Position numbers and translations under genes: made by a program. Below, in pieces: positions 1 to 11,024 of a stretch of 64,000 nt of DNA. Origin of the DNA: Hexactinellida sp. DTS-2022 (taxonomy: Eukaryota > Porifera > Hexactinellida). Below the pieces are notes generated by a model. The model was not told where the DNA came from. It saw nothing but the letters and a program-made list of their open reading frames with translations, and did no database searches. The stretch spans positions 2,170,001 to 2,234,000 of the forward strand of contig JAPNXP010000012.1 in NCBI GenBank assembly GCA_028753945.1, in the 5' to 3' direction. Each line of letters starts with the position of its first letter. Positions within the stretch are counted from its first letter, which is position 1.

Positions 1-47
1 TATTAAAAATGCGTTATTAACAAGCACGATTATGAATCAGACACTGG

Positions 48-190
48 CAGGGTTGTAAATGAATCATCTTAGATTTCAAATCATTTCAAATCATTTCAAA
101 TCAAATCAAATCAAATCAAATAATTAGCCACTTAAAATTATCTTAAATCAAATCAAATATTTGAAATATTTGATTTGATTTACAACACTG
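48..190. mobile_element. short hAT-type MITE with AAATC-rich interior
   Basis: The element starts CAGGGTTGTAAAT and ends with the inverted form ATTTACAACACTG. Its interior is made of repeated TTCAAATCA/AAATCAAAT words. The same termini flank the 802-bp element at 11025, which has a clean 8-bp target-site duplication, so this is a short relative of that family. No matching duplication is visible here, so the ends rest on similarity alone. Confidence 0.7.
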
Positions 191-270
191 GTTACTCATG
201 ATATTTCTACATACTATTCGAACTAGTTTAATCGTATAATTTTAAACACACTTTATTTGATTTCATTTAG

Positions 271-1557
271 AACCATTTGAGGAGACCCTGACTTTAGGAG
301 CAACTGAAGAAATCTATGAAATCCCTGAACAACGAGGAACAGAAGTAAGTATTGATGCTACACTAACTACCATAAAACCTCAAGTATTAACAGCCCTTAA
401 CAACCGTACCTATCTAACCCCACTACATAAAACGCTCGCCACCAAAGCTGAATCACTAATATCACTAAAATCACTATACGATTACCATCCATCAACTGAA
501 CTAGATTTTACGACCAAAGAATCGATCTCCATCGCTACCGCTAATTGGTATAACGAATATCGCAATAGCCATCCCTGTAACGATCCGATACAAATCAGAA
601 AAGACTATGATTATCCACTCGCAGTTCTGTTACCTGTTGTGATTCAGCTAATAACACCTAAGCATCAACTAGAAGAGATAATTACCATCGAGACCAATCC
701 ATCACCATCTAACCATCTGAATATCATCTCACAGATTGCATCACTACCAATAGCATCCTATGTGGGGGGGAGAGCACAATGACATCATGCTATCCAATAC
801 CTGCTCAGTGGACAACATCCTAGCCATCCTAAGTTATAAGAAAGCAAACATACTCGATGCATTGAACTTAATCGGAACCTCACCAACTGACACCAAATTC
901 TACCATCTGTTCAAACTGGCTGCTAGTAATAAATTCGAAGAACTGCGAGATTATATTGCCAAACAACTCGGGCTGGATATTCAATATGATTCAACTGGTT
1001 TGATGCAATCATACAATTTTTTTGGATCAGAAGGCAACATCATTCAATTCCTAAGAGCAGAAGACCTATGCAACGACAGATACATTACCAACTTCAAATG
1101 CCACCACTGCACCAACATTTTTAACACCACCACTATGATAGGAAATATTGGCAGCGTATTCACTAATCTGGAGTCTTCTATAAACCGAAAACTAATTCCA
1201 ACTAAATGTAAGTCCTGTGGATCAAGTAATGCAATCTGTGAGAGGTTATCTGGGCGTTTTCAACCCATTCCTATACTGCTAACAATTGAAATTGGACACA
1301 TTCTAACACAGAGCAAACAAGTATTAATATCTGACATCGACCAACAATTTACCATCAGTCATCAACAACAGACATTACATTATAAACTAGCTGGCTTTTC
1401 CATCTTCGTTAGCAACCACTTTTACTCTATCCTATGTGACAACGAACAATTTTATAAATATGACGGCATGAGAAACCCTACTGTCGAACTATGGGACTGT
1501 AACCAATTCATCGGATCACTCAATACTGTATTCTACCTCTTGCTCTCTTCTGACTAA
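271..1557 (+). CDS. USP-like cysteine protease domain protein, C-terminal exon, one frameshift
   Basis: A splice acceptor-like TTTGATTTCATTTAG ends at 270, and an open frame follows to about 780. It then continues in the next frame (760-1557, stop TAA). The switch falls in a run of seven G (about 764-770), where one base fewer would keep the frame, so this is a mutation, an assembly error or a real slippage site. In the 265-residue second part, the Cys box NTCSVDN (Cys15), two zinc-binding pairs CHHC (114-117) and CKSC (150-153) and the His box NHFYSIL (His220) followed by YDG (Asp235) appear in the order and spacing of ubiquitin-specific proteases. This implies removal of ubiquitin or a ubiquitin-like protein. 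The first half (about 160 residues) is not recognised. Location among repeats, and a ribozyme just downstream, suggest a mobile-element gene; that is inference. Upstream exons lie outside or are unrecognised. Confidence 0.6.
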
Positions 1558-1559
1558 TT

Positions 1560-1745
1560 CTTCTTCTTATTCAATCGAAAGCGCTCAAAGGCAAGGTACA
1601 TCGACCTTGTGGGGACCTCTGCTAGAGGCTATACAGGCAACGCAATCCCTATCATGGTGAGCCCAGATAATGGTAACGCGACCTGCAACGGCACATCCCC
1701 AGTGGCGACTGACAGTTTAACACTTCCAACACTCAACCAACCCAA
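1560..1745. other. GC-richer stretch downstream of USP-like gene
   Basis: The composition is clearly richer in G and C than the surroundings. It holds a small hairpin (CCTCT-GCTA-AGAGG, near 1617) and a second copy of the word ACAGGCAACGCAA that also forms part of stem I of the ribozyme. It may be 3' untranslated sequence of the same mobile element. No protein is supported. Confidence 0.35.
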
Positions 1746-1798
1746 GTGAATTGCGTGACAGGCAACGCAACTGACGAGTCCGGGCCGGGACGAAACAC
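1746..1798 (+). ncRNA. hammerhead ribozyme, probably inactive
   Basis: The core CTGACGAG (1771-1778) is followed by a four-pair stem II (GTCC with GGAC, loop of six) and then GAAAC (1792-1796), the invariant hammerhead arrangement CUGANGA - stem II - GAAA. Directly before the core, TTGCGT and ACGCAA form a six-pair stem I with an eight-base loop. GTG (1746-1748) and CAC (1796-1798) form a short stem III, giving a type III layout. At the cleavage triplet the sequence reads GAA instead of GUH, so the base that should pair with A15.1 is A, not U; cleavage is predicted to be lost or weak. It lies about 190 bases past the stop of the USP-like gene. Hammerheads are known in Penelope-like elements and retrozymes. 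Confidence 0.7.
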
Positions 1799-2011
1799 AA
1801 AATGGAACCAGAAGTAAGTGAGTTTCTAGACTTATTTATTGACTATAACATTAAAGTATATTCTATAACTGTCTAGTATAACGGCTACTTAGAATAGGTC
1901 CCCACATGACTTCCCATATTATTATTATCCTGTATATAGCTGCCATCTGTCATAATGGCCATTTTTGAACAGTCCCTAGGGTAGCCGTTATTAACAGGTT
2001 CTAATTATTAG

Positions 2012-2380
2012 TATAACAGTGCGGTCTGTTAATATAGCAGTGCGGTCTGTTAGTATAGCAGTGCGGTCTGTTAGTATAGCAGTGCGGTCTGTTAATATAG
2101 CAGTGCGGTCTGTTAGTATAGCAGTGCGGTCTGTTAGTATAGCAGTGCGGTCTGTTAATATAGCAGTGCGGTCTGTTAATATAACAGTGCGGTCTGTTAG
2201 TATAGCAGTGCGGTCTGTTAATATAGCAGTGCGGTCTGTTAATATAACAGTCCGGTCTGTTAGTATAGCAGTGCGGTCTGTTAATATAGCAGTGCGGTCT
2301 GTTAATATAGCAGTGCGGTCTGTTAGTATAGCAGTGCGGTCTGTTAATATAGCAGTGCGGTCTGTTAGTATAGCAGTACT
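2012..2380 (+). repeat. 21-bp minisatellite, about 17 copies
   Basis: The unit GCGGTCTGTTARTATAGCAGT is repeated head to tail, with units alternating between TAGTA and TAATA and with rare single-base changes. Because 21 is a multiple of three, a frame stays open with a seven-residue period (VRSVSIA/VRSVNIA); this is a by-product, not a protein gene. Confidence 0.92.
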
Positions 2381-2391
2381 TTCTTATAATA

Positions 2392-2579
2392 CAGTAGAAC
2401 TCGGTTAGTACGTACCCCCTCGGAGAAGAGAATTTAATAAGTATTATCGGAGTGTACGTACGAACAGATTTGACACTACATAGAGATACATATAAATTGA
2501 CAAACTTTGTTCATACAAGTTAGTACGTATTAAGCCGATGTACGTACTAAACCAGGTACGAACTAACCGAGTTCTACTG
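2392..2579. mobile_element. TA-flanked MITE (Tc1/mariner or pogo type), 188 bp
   Basis: The inverted ends CAGTAGAACTCGGTTAGTAC and its complement (ending GAGTTCTACTG) are flanked on both sides by TA. The interior has further TACGTAC palindromes and no coding capacity. It abuts the minisatellite at 2012-2380. Confidence 0.85.
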
Positions 2580-2581
2580 TA

Positions 2582-3224
2582 TATAAAATTATAAATGGAG
2601 AGGATTGGATTGTGGCTGTAGGGGAGGAGGAGGCCACACATTACTAGTTTTCTTTCTAGATTATATGTCTTTCACATGGAGTTATTGGTAAATAGTGTAG
2701 AAGATATACCTCACAAATTCATTAATTGCTCAATTAGAGAGTTGGATGTACGTATATGAATATAGATAGTGGTTACAGAAACCTAAAGGACAAGCTTCTA
2801 CTTTTACATCCTATTCAACACAGTTTATTAATTACTCCAACTTATATTTTCTTTATTCTTAATAAAGTAATGTAATTATTACTATTTTCTTTGTCAATTA
2901 ATTTTGTATTATTATTAATTAATTAAACTTAATTTGAATCTGATTAACAATGCGAATAGAATCACTACTTTTGCTAAAGGTATTCCGTACAAAGAGAGTG
3001 GATGGATCTAAAATTAGAAATATCTTAGTAACATTGGTTCACATAACCAAGTTGGATAATTATCGACTTCAGTAGTTTACAAATTACCCAAGTTAGACAA
3101 GCAAAAAATATCATAAAATAAGCTACGTATATAGCAATTCAATAATCATAGCTATGCAATAATGTTATTGTGGAAAACCGAGATAGGCTCGATAATACAA
3201 TCATAATTGATATAATATATTCAA
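2582..3224. other. AT-rich non-coding stretch
   Basis: No coding frame, repeat end or structured element was recognised here. Confidence 0.4.
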
Positions 3225-3395
3225 TGCGGGTCAAAATCCTACGGATAACTATCGTAGGATTTTGACCCGCACCATGGATTCGCGATTATAATTTTGTATT
3301 GCGGGTCAGAATCCTACGCTCTTGACTACCGTAGGATTTTGACCCGCACCATAGATTTGCTATTACAATTTTGTATTGCGGGTCAGAATCCTATG
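3225..3395. repeat. tandem hairpin repeat, about 75-bp period
   Basis: A stem starting TGCGGGTCAAAATCCTACG and closing with its complement (3225-3271, 19 pairs, 9-base loop) is repeated at 3300-3348 and begins again at 3377. The units are joined by a conserved spacer (CACCATRGATTYGC...ATTTTGTATT). The stem arms show few changes although the loops differ (GATAACTAT versus CTCTTGACTAC). Confidence 0.85.
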
Positions 3396-3399
3396 CAAC

Positions 3400-4245
3400 A
3401 GAACTTTTAGAAGAATAAAACTTTTATGTTTAATATTCTTTGAGATATATTATCTTAATTATTGTAATTCTCAAGACTCTATCTAGATATAAAAATCAAA
3501 TCAAATCATAAAAATACACGGATAATTTAGGCAATTATATCCAGTAGTTTTAAATTTTGTAATTTACTGTGCAAACTACTATGTAGTGGGCCGTATTGAA
3601 ATCACTTTTTTTTTTTAAAAATTCTCCCTATATCATAGTCGCATGTTTTCGCTATCCATTCAGAAATTGGGTTTGGGGGGGGGGGGTATGGGTCAATTAC
3701 TATAGCAGTATATAATTATTGTCTTATTACGACTATTTATCTGAAACATTGCATATTATAATATAACACAGACTAGGAACGTCCCTAAATTATAAAAAAT
3801 TGGGGTTGCGACATAAAAAGTTTGAGAACGCCTGCCCTAGATGGTATCCATGGAGCTACTTTTTGGTTTAAGGGCTATAAATTGGCATATAAGCAGTGGC
3901 GATCGTTCGCTTTGGCGCCCGGAGGGAATATCATTCAACCACCGGTCAAGAAATAGTTGTATATTACAATTCGACTTGTTTAACTGCTTTATTGTGGTCT
4001 AAACTCGCTTACCAAAGAAGCAAGATACATCATACAGTACGTCTTAATTCTTAGCTGAGGAAATTCATAGTATTTCATATTCAAACAACCCAAAATATAC
4101 ATCTATCTAGTTACGAAAGTGTTCGGGTATCAAGATACGATTCTCGCGTGTGACGAGTGCATCAGAGAACGCGAGCCGCTGATTTGGGCAACGACCGTAT
4201 AAACAAACCCTCTCTCCGTCAGCTATTCTGCAGCGAAAGCAATGG
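3400..4245. other. non-coding stretch with small repeat fragments
   Basis: It contains AAATCAAATC words (3497), a G-rich run at 3676-3686 and a piece near 3780-3840 (TTTGAGAACGCCTG) that resembles the end of the GGTTCTCAA-type hAT MITEs found at 49569 and 54651. No gene is supported. Confidence 0.4.
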
Positions 4246-4251
4246 CGGGGT

Positions 4252-6330
4252 CTAGTGTTTGTTCGCTCCTGAGTTCGTCATACGGTCCATAAACTCATAT
4301 TCATCATTCACGAGATGGTCGACCTCACTGTCGATCCGGGAAAGGAAGTCTGCCGCGGCGTTGTCGGATCCCTTTACATACTGAATCTCATAGTTCCACC
4401 CCTCAAACTCTAGAATCCTACGGACGAACTTCCCTCTGGGGTCTCGGCGCCGTATTAGCCAGCGGAAAGGATTGTGGTCGCTGACGCTGAGGAATATGAT
4501 TTTTGAGCGGCCTTTAGGTAGCCCTCGAAATTCGATCATTCCCCAGCACTCGATTTCATCCGCGGCAAAGTTTCGCTGGCTCGCATTCAAGCCGGTATAG
4601 TAGAATGCCAGTGGGCGCAGCTTACTGTTAGCATCGAGTTTTGAGAGGACTCCGCCAACCTCCACAAGCGACGCGTCGGGAGCAAAGTAGAACGGGCTGT
4701 CCCAGTCGGGATAAGAGAGTAACACGGGGTCCCGAGTTAACGTTCGGGGTAGGGTGCGGAAAGCCTTGTAGCATGTTGGATTCCTGGAGTATGTTACGCC
4801 TTTCCGAGTCAGTGCGTACAAGGGCTCGGCAATGGTGGCCATGTTATGAATATATATATATAGTCCCGGTGAAAATTTACGAGGCCAAGGAAGCGCTGTA
4901 GTTCTAGCTTGTCCTTAGGTGGTTCATAAGCTACTATTTTCTCTACATTGCTAGCGAGTGGCTTATGGCAATTCGATCTGTTGATATTCGAGTCGGCATT
5001 TGTCGGCCCGTAGCTGTATCCGCGCACTGCAGAGACGAATAAGTGCCTCACGGATATCGATGATATGTAGCCGCAGACTTTGAGAGTGGATTAAGACACC
5101 GTATACGTATGAGTGGGAGTGCCTTAAGCCGTGCAGGGTCTGATCCATAAGCCGTTGATAAGAAGGCCATTCGAGTCATTTCGAAGTCATTTCGAAGTGA
5201 AGAGAAGGCTGTCTTCGGTTGGTCCTCCGCCTCGAAGCCAATATCCGCTTGTGCAGTCTAGGGAGGAGAAATAGTTATCTCCAAGGAGGGTATCCAGTAT
5301 ACCGCTCGGGTTCGGGATTGGGTATGCATCCTTCCTTGTTAGGTTGTTGAGTCCTCGGTAGTCTACCACAAATCGGGTACCCAGTCTTTCTTAGGTGAGT
5401 TGGATGTACTGCAAATCCCGTTGTGCAACATCTCTGTAATCTGGTCATCTATCATCGTCTGGGTGGATGGGGAGACGCGCTGTGCTTGTTCTTAACTGGC
5501 AGGTTGTCCCCGGTGTGGATCGCGTGTTTAGCGAAAGGAGTGACGGTTGGTGACTTAGGGATGTGAGCAAATACATCGGAGAACACTTAAACTAAGGAAA
5601 CCAGTTCCCTTCTGATACCCTCTGGTAAATCCGGGTTGATCGAAACTTTGGGTTGTTCCCCTTCTGTTGCGAAACCACTTGAAATATGTACTTGGCTTAT
5701 TGGTTTCTGTTTCAAGTGTAGCGACGGCAGAACGCGATATTACATCGACTCCCTGGAGGATTGCGCGTGTATATTTCCCACGGATCCCAGGCGCACGCGG
5801 AGACTGTTCCAGTCGAATTATATGGGACCAAATTTTCTAAGCAGGTCCCACCCCAATATTCGAGTATCTTCCAGTGCTCCAAATGAATTCCGCGCAATCT
5901 GGTTGTCACCGATGTCGATTTCTAAGGTGATGTTCCCGATAGGGTGTATCGGGTTTTGGCCGACGCCATACACAATCCCTGCGCGGAAATTTATCTCTCG
6001 TTCCAGGCCAAGGTATCGTACAGTTCCCAAGTCGATCATCGAGGGTCCCGTTCCGGAGTCCAGTACCATCTCTATTGCTGCGTTGACGAGTTTAACAGGA
6101 GTATGACGGACAGCTCTGGGCCGAGTGTACAGTTTTTAACCTGCATGATTATTTGTTTCGGCCCGATCTTCTTTCGGGGGCAGTTGCTAAGAGTGTACAC
6201 GGGTACTCTCTCCTTCATCCTGAGCCCTGAATTGTTCAGTACTGGCTTCGAATAGAATGCGCCAATCTGAGATGCGCTCCTTATTCCCAATAGGGGGATA
6301 CCTGGGTTGTTATTTGCCACGAGGGAGCAC
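4252..6330 (-). pseudogene. decayed Ty3/gypsy retrotransposon pol (protease, RT, RNase H)
   Basis: Read on the minus strand, the order is the normal one for Ty3/gypsy. An aspartic protease (about 6069-5818) has the DSG active site and ILGWDLL. A reverse transcriptase start (about 5369-5187) carries VDYRGLN, KDAYPIP and YFSSLD. The RT core (about 5148-4963) has YVYG where the catalytic YxDD should be. Next come the connection (RFLGLVNFHR) and RNase H (4842-4252) with FAPDASLVEVGGVLS, SDHNPF and a GSDN-ADFLSR end. Several stops and frame changes separate these pieces, and the YxDD box is lost, so it is dead. No long terminal repeats or integrase were found adjoining it. Its higher G+C sets it apart from neighbouring DNA. 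Confidence 0.88.
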
Positions 6331-6399
6331 AGTGGGCAATTTCAGGGGTGTAAGTGGAAATAGGAAATTTATGCTAGATAGACTCTAATGAAGTATTAT

Positions 6400-7905
6400 T
6401 GACATATTAGTCCAGCAATATGGTGCAGGAAATGGCCGAATTGTGCATTTTCGAGATAAAAGTACCAAATTTTGCACAATTGTAGTATTATAGATTCTGA
6501 TCAACTTCAGCTATGGCACATAGCAGAATTTTTGGAAGAACAAATTTTTCAGGGGGTCAAAAATTGATGCCCAATCGAATCGCCGGAAGTGTAAATGCAG
6601 GATAGCTCATTCAAATGCATTCTTAACGACTTTATACAGTACACCCTCGCTAATCCGAACAGAGGTGTTCCGATTCAAAAATCTTCTGTTCCGATTAGTG
6701 AATTCGTTCGGATTATTTAAGTAATGCATTTTCAATGGGCATCTATAAATGAGAATCTCGATAATCGAACCAAACTCATACAAACCTTGTTAATTCGCAC
6801 AAAACATCTAGTGTACTCCTTAAAATACTTGCCTGAGACTTATTTTTTATACTTCCATTGCAATTCACGATTTTTCCCTCACATTTATTAGAAGAATATT
6901 TTGGTTCTCCTGTTCGGATTAGCGTGGTTCGGATATGCGAGGGTGTACTGTATTGTCAGATTCGTGCTCAGCACTTAATTTCCAGCATTTTGATAGGTAT
7001 ATTGACTATATTTGGAGAGAATATTTTTTGGTTTTCCATAGCAACGGTAAGAATGTGATAAACATTCCGATCTCCCAATTTGGAGTAATCATATCGAGTA
7101 ACCCCTTGTTTTTCTCGGGTATGCGTACTGAGTGCGAATATACTATTAGAATATACTACTATTAGATACTATTTCACCCAAATTTCAATACCTACGTATA
7201 AGTGCGATACTAGAATATTCGAGGGTATTAATACAAAATGTGAGCATGAGGAAATTGAAACTCCAATAATATACAATTCAACAACAAATCCAAATGTCAG
7301 ATATATGACAAAAGTTAACCTAGCCGGCGAGCCTCCCCCTAGCTAATGGCCTGACACAAGGACGAATACAAGGGGGAGCATGTGCATTGCACTATGGAAC
7401 TATGGCCGGTCCAAGCCTGCCTAGAAGTAGTACAAGTACAAAGACATGTTCTTGCGGCTTTTTCTGTGATCAAAGTACAGAAGTGCTCCTTCAAGCAACT
7501 ATGTACTACTTTTAATCTTGGATGAATCTTGGCTTTGAGCTGGAATATGATAAATGCATACTTTTGGCTTGACAATTAATATTTAGAGTGTTTCTAATAG
7601 TATATTCGCACTCAGTACGCATACCCGAGAAAAACAAGGGGTCACTCGATATGATTACTCCAAATTGGGAGATCGGAATGTTTATAACATTCTTACCGTT
7701 GCTATGGAAACCAAAAAATATTCTCTCCAAATATAGTCAATATATCTATCAAAATGCTGGAAATTAAGTGCTGAGCACGAATCTGACAATATAAAGTCGT
7801 TAAGCTGATGTTGATCAGAACCTATAATACCACAATTGTGCAAAATATGGTACTTTTATCTCGAAAATGCACAATCTTTCACCATATTGCTGGACTATAT
7901 AGGTT
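6400..7905. mobile_element. foldback (long inverted repeat) element, about 1.5 kb
   Basis: The left arm (about 6410-6636 and 6951-7165) is repeated in inverse orientation at about 7580-7905. For example, TAGTCCAGCAATATGGTG near 6410 is mirrored at 7880, and the block with CCCCTTGTTTTTCTCGGGTA is mirrored at 7620. The centre (7165-7580) is unique. The left arm has about 110 extra bases (6515-6625) and a nested MITE. No transposase is inside; open frames in the two arms are the same repeat read twice. Confidence 0.85.
6637..6950. mobile_element. TA-flanked MITE with CAGTACACCCTCG ends
   Basis: The ends CAGTACACCCTCGCTAATCC and the complement of GCGAGGGTGTACTG are flanked by TA. The opposite arm of the foldback element (near 7785-7800) reads ACTTTATATTGTC without it, giving an empty site and proving the TA duplication. 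A second copy of the family lies at 28252-29222. Confidence 0.92.
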
Positions 7906-7909
7906 ATCG

Positions 7910-9360
7910 GTAGCTGTAAACTGAATGGCATTATCAAAAATGATGTACTTATTCTCCTAAACGTAGTTCTAGACAATTCATGTTATTAACAAATTTTTTA
8001 TTGTTCACCCATGATTATTGATTATATTTCTTGAACAAGGTATAATTTTTTCAAAATCCTAATATATATGTTTCAAAGTTATTAAGTGATCCACGTCGCG
8101 CATTTAGAAACTATTTTATAAGAATATTACATCACCCAGGTTTTAGAGCTAGTGGAACCTAGTTTTGACAATATTGTTGAGATCTTAGTATGTAAAAAGT
8201 ATGTTTCCACTAATTTGCTGACAGTAAAGCTCCATGCTAAACTTTAATTCATCAAATTGACACCGAATTGTTTGATATTAGTCAGATTCTAATTCATTGT
8301 AATGCATAACTCAATGGATTCGAGTTAAGAAATTCAAAAGCTTCCTTGTTATCCATAAGAAATAATTTTAATTGAAAGAGTATAATTTGTACTTGAATCA
8401 CTTATCTTAATAATTAATTAATATTAAAAGAAAATATCTGTGGGCAAATTATTGCGCATCTGGAATTTGGTTTATATTGAAGTTAAATATGTCTACTTTA
8501 TATTAAAACACTAAAAAAAACCCATGAGCCTGGACATGATATTTCCCATCACCTTGAAGGAGGGGGACTAAGCAAGAATTTATTGTCCGAATCTTATATT
8601 TTCTGTTAGCCACATCCCATAATCAATTTATACTCAACTGTTATTATGATATCTAATATATATAATTAATCCATGTATATCAGAATATTCAAAAGAGAAG
8701 TCATTCTCAAGAACAGTGTTCTCAAAATCTGCAATGAAGCATTAGTTACTTTCTATAACCGCAAAATAGAAATTCCAATAGTCAAAAATCTAATACTTTG
8801 AATAGTCATAACAACCAAATAAATCTTATATCAGAATGAAATTATGCATTACTAGGTAACTGGTTATTTGATATTCTGAATTCAGTGGTGACGAATTCAA
8901 GTTTCAAGAGAATGGTAATTTTATCCTATTTCCCCTTAAATCCCCACTGTGGGGAGATTAATTATCTTATTATGTGGTGAGCCGGGAACACAAGTGCTAT
9001 AGAAGTTTATTGCTATGCTGAAGAGAATAAGAGAATTAAAAAATGCCTACAATGACCTAATAGAAAACTGACAAATAAATTCTACTAAGGCTTCTGGTAT
9101 CTTAGTAAGTGGTCGCCTCCGCTTAGGAAATATGGATATCTTACAGTACTATCTATAATATTACCTTGATGTACTAAAGGCTAAATTCTTTATTAGTCCA
9201 TGTTCTCTATTAGTCCTAGGTCCATTTGTCCAATGTGGGACTATTAGAGAGAACATATTGTAACATAATTTCCCATTGCCAATCTGCATTCAGGTATCAT
9301 TACTCTACTATAACTGCCCTTACTAAATTTCACAACGAATTTCACTAGCATTAACAAAGG
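7910..9360. other. non-coding AT-rich stretch
   Basis: No convincing coding region or terminal repeat was found in these 1.4 kb. Short open frames show no recognisable motif. Confidence 0.4.
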
Positions 9361-9457
9361 GTGTGCAACGAGCGTGGCGTGCCTTGATTTTCGTAAAGCA
9401 TTCGATATAGTTGACCACTCGATCTTGCTCAATAAAATTAAAGCTTTTTAATTAAGA
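9361..9457 (+). pseudogene. non-LTR retrotransposon (LINE) reverse transcriptase fragment
   Basis: The + strand encodes a short stretch reading LDFRKAFDIVDHSILLNKI. This is the conserved first aspartate block of LINE reverse transcriptases of the CR1/Jockey kind (pattern LDFxKAFDxVDHxxLLxKL). It stops where a minus-strand Helitron end begins at 9458, so the rest was lost or displaced. Confidence 0.75.
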
Positions 9458-9676
9458 CTAGCGGGCTACGCTTGCTAGGTCGCTTCATGACAGAACACAA
9501 CCACACACCAACTGCTTCGCGGTTGGTGTGTGGTTCATACACTTCTAACATTGATTATACAGCGTAAATAGGCCTATATTGTCAAATTAAAAAAATCCAA
9601 AATTGCAGCCTGTGCCGACGCATGTTCCTTTGGTGGCACTATATTTTGTTGGTTGTTATTGATAGTGCCTCTAAAG

Positions 9677-10196
9677 CAGGCTTGTCCAACCTTTTTGGTT
9701 CGCGGGCCCATTAAGGGATCCTTGACCTACCTGAGGGCCGCACGACCTTAGACATGCCGAGGTAGCATGATGACTGACATTAATTTGGAAATGGCGTTTA
9801 TCGCGGTCCGGAAGATCATATATGAGACACTTTAGGAAGATCACTACATATTATATTTAATTATAAAAAACTAAACTAATGCGATATTTGACATTGTTTT
9901 TTTGCACAAATAGTCAATGTCTGCTCGTAACATGTGCCAGATAAATATTTGATCAAAACCCAATAAAAAGGTTATATAAGGGGTTTATTAGTTATGTAAA
10001 TCACACCATGTTTGAATCAGGTTTCATTTAATTTTGTTTTGCAGAATTAACTTACTCTTTATTGGGTTCGCTCAAATAGGTTTCAATCAATAAGTATCAC
10101 CCGAAACTGGGAAAATTCCCTAACATGTCGGCGGGCCGAATAGAATCCTATCGCGGGCCGGATTGTGTCCCGCGGCCCGTAGGTTGGACAAGCCTG
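9677..10196. mobile_element. hAT MITE, CAGGCTTGTCCAACC ends, 520 bp
   Basis: The terminal inverted repeats CAGGCTTGTCCAACC and GGTTGGACAAGCCTG are flanked by the 8-bp duplication CTCTAAAG, the hAT signature. The ends are G+C-rich (GCGGGCC words). It interrupts the hairpin arm of repeat R. A partial relative lies at 55233-55368. Confidence 0.93.
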
Positions 10197-11024
10197 CTCT
10201 AAAGGAACATGCTGTCGGCACAGGCTGCAATTTTGGATTTTTTTTCGCCCAGTCATCAACGCCTCAGGGTGTCAAGAACCATTTGTTAATTGGTCCGAGT
10301 CACAAGGAAATGTAGTTAAATTTGAAGTTTGTTTCTATCATAAACCATCTAGAGTTTAATGCCATTCATTCATTATGTATTGATAATAAATTATATTATT
10401 AGTAATTTATTTTAGCAATGTTATCCACGGTTGGTTGAGTTGAGTCAACAAATTCCTTATATTATATTATTTTATTTAATCCATTGTATAGTCATACTAG
10501 AATTAAATAGAAGCCAGCTGGAATTTATATGTTAAATCAATATTATTATTACAAGTTGAAACAATAGTGAAAGATTTATCAAGTTAAATCAATATAATTA
10601 TTACAAGTTGAAACAATGGAATTAGATTTCACAGTTTTACTGAAACTGAAGTGTGAGTAAACAAATAAATTTCAACCCCGATTTGTGGCATGAATTAAAC
10701 CCACAATAAAAATTTGTCTTCTCCCATCAGACGCAGAATTATATGGTGAATCCAAATGTAATTAAAATTTGGGGGTTTAGTAAAACATCTTTTGAGTTAT
10801 GGATCAGACAAATTTTGAAAGGTGTCAAAGATGTGTCCAAAATTTGTTAATCAAAATCGTAACCCCAGGTGCACATCTGTAACCCATGAGACACCCATCC
10901 TAAAAATTTGGGCTCTTAGTTGATAAAACTCTGTTCTGTGGAGTGGCTACGGATAAAAAATAATAATAACTAACCAAAGCACTAAGATTAGAACTGGGCC
11001 ACTATACTATAGTATAGTCGGCAC

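Noticed and set aside
2019..2408. 129-residue open frame with a seven-residue repeat
   Set aside because: It is the 21-bp minisatellite read in one frame; the period is a multiple of three, so stops are avoided automatically.
5636..6255. Plus-strand frames opposite the gypsy protease region
   Set aside because: The minus strand carries the DSG and ILGWDLL protease motifs; the plus-strand frames have no recognisable domain.
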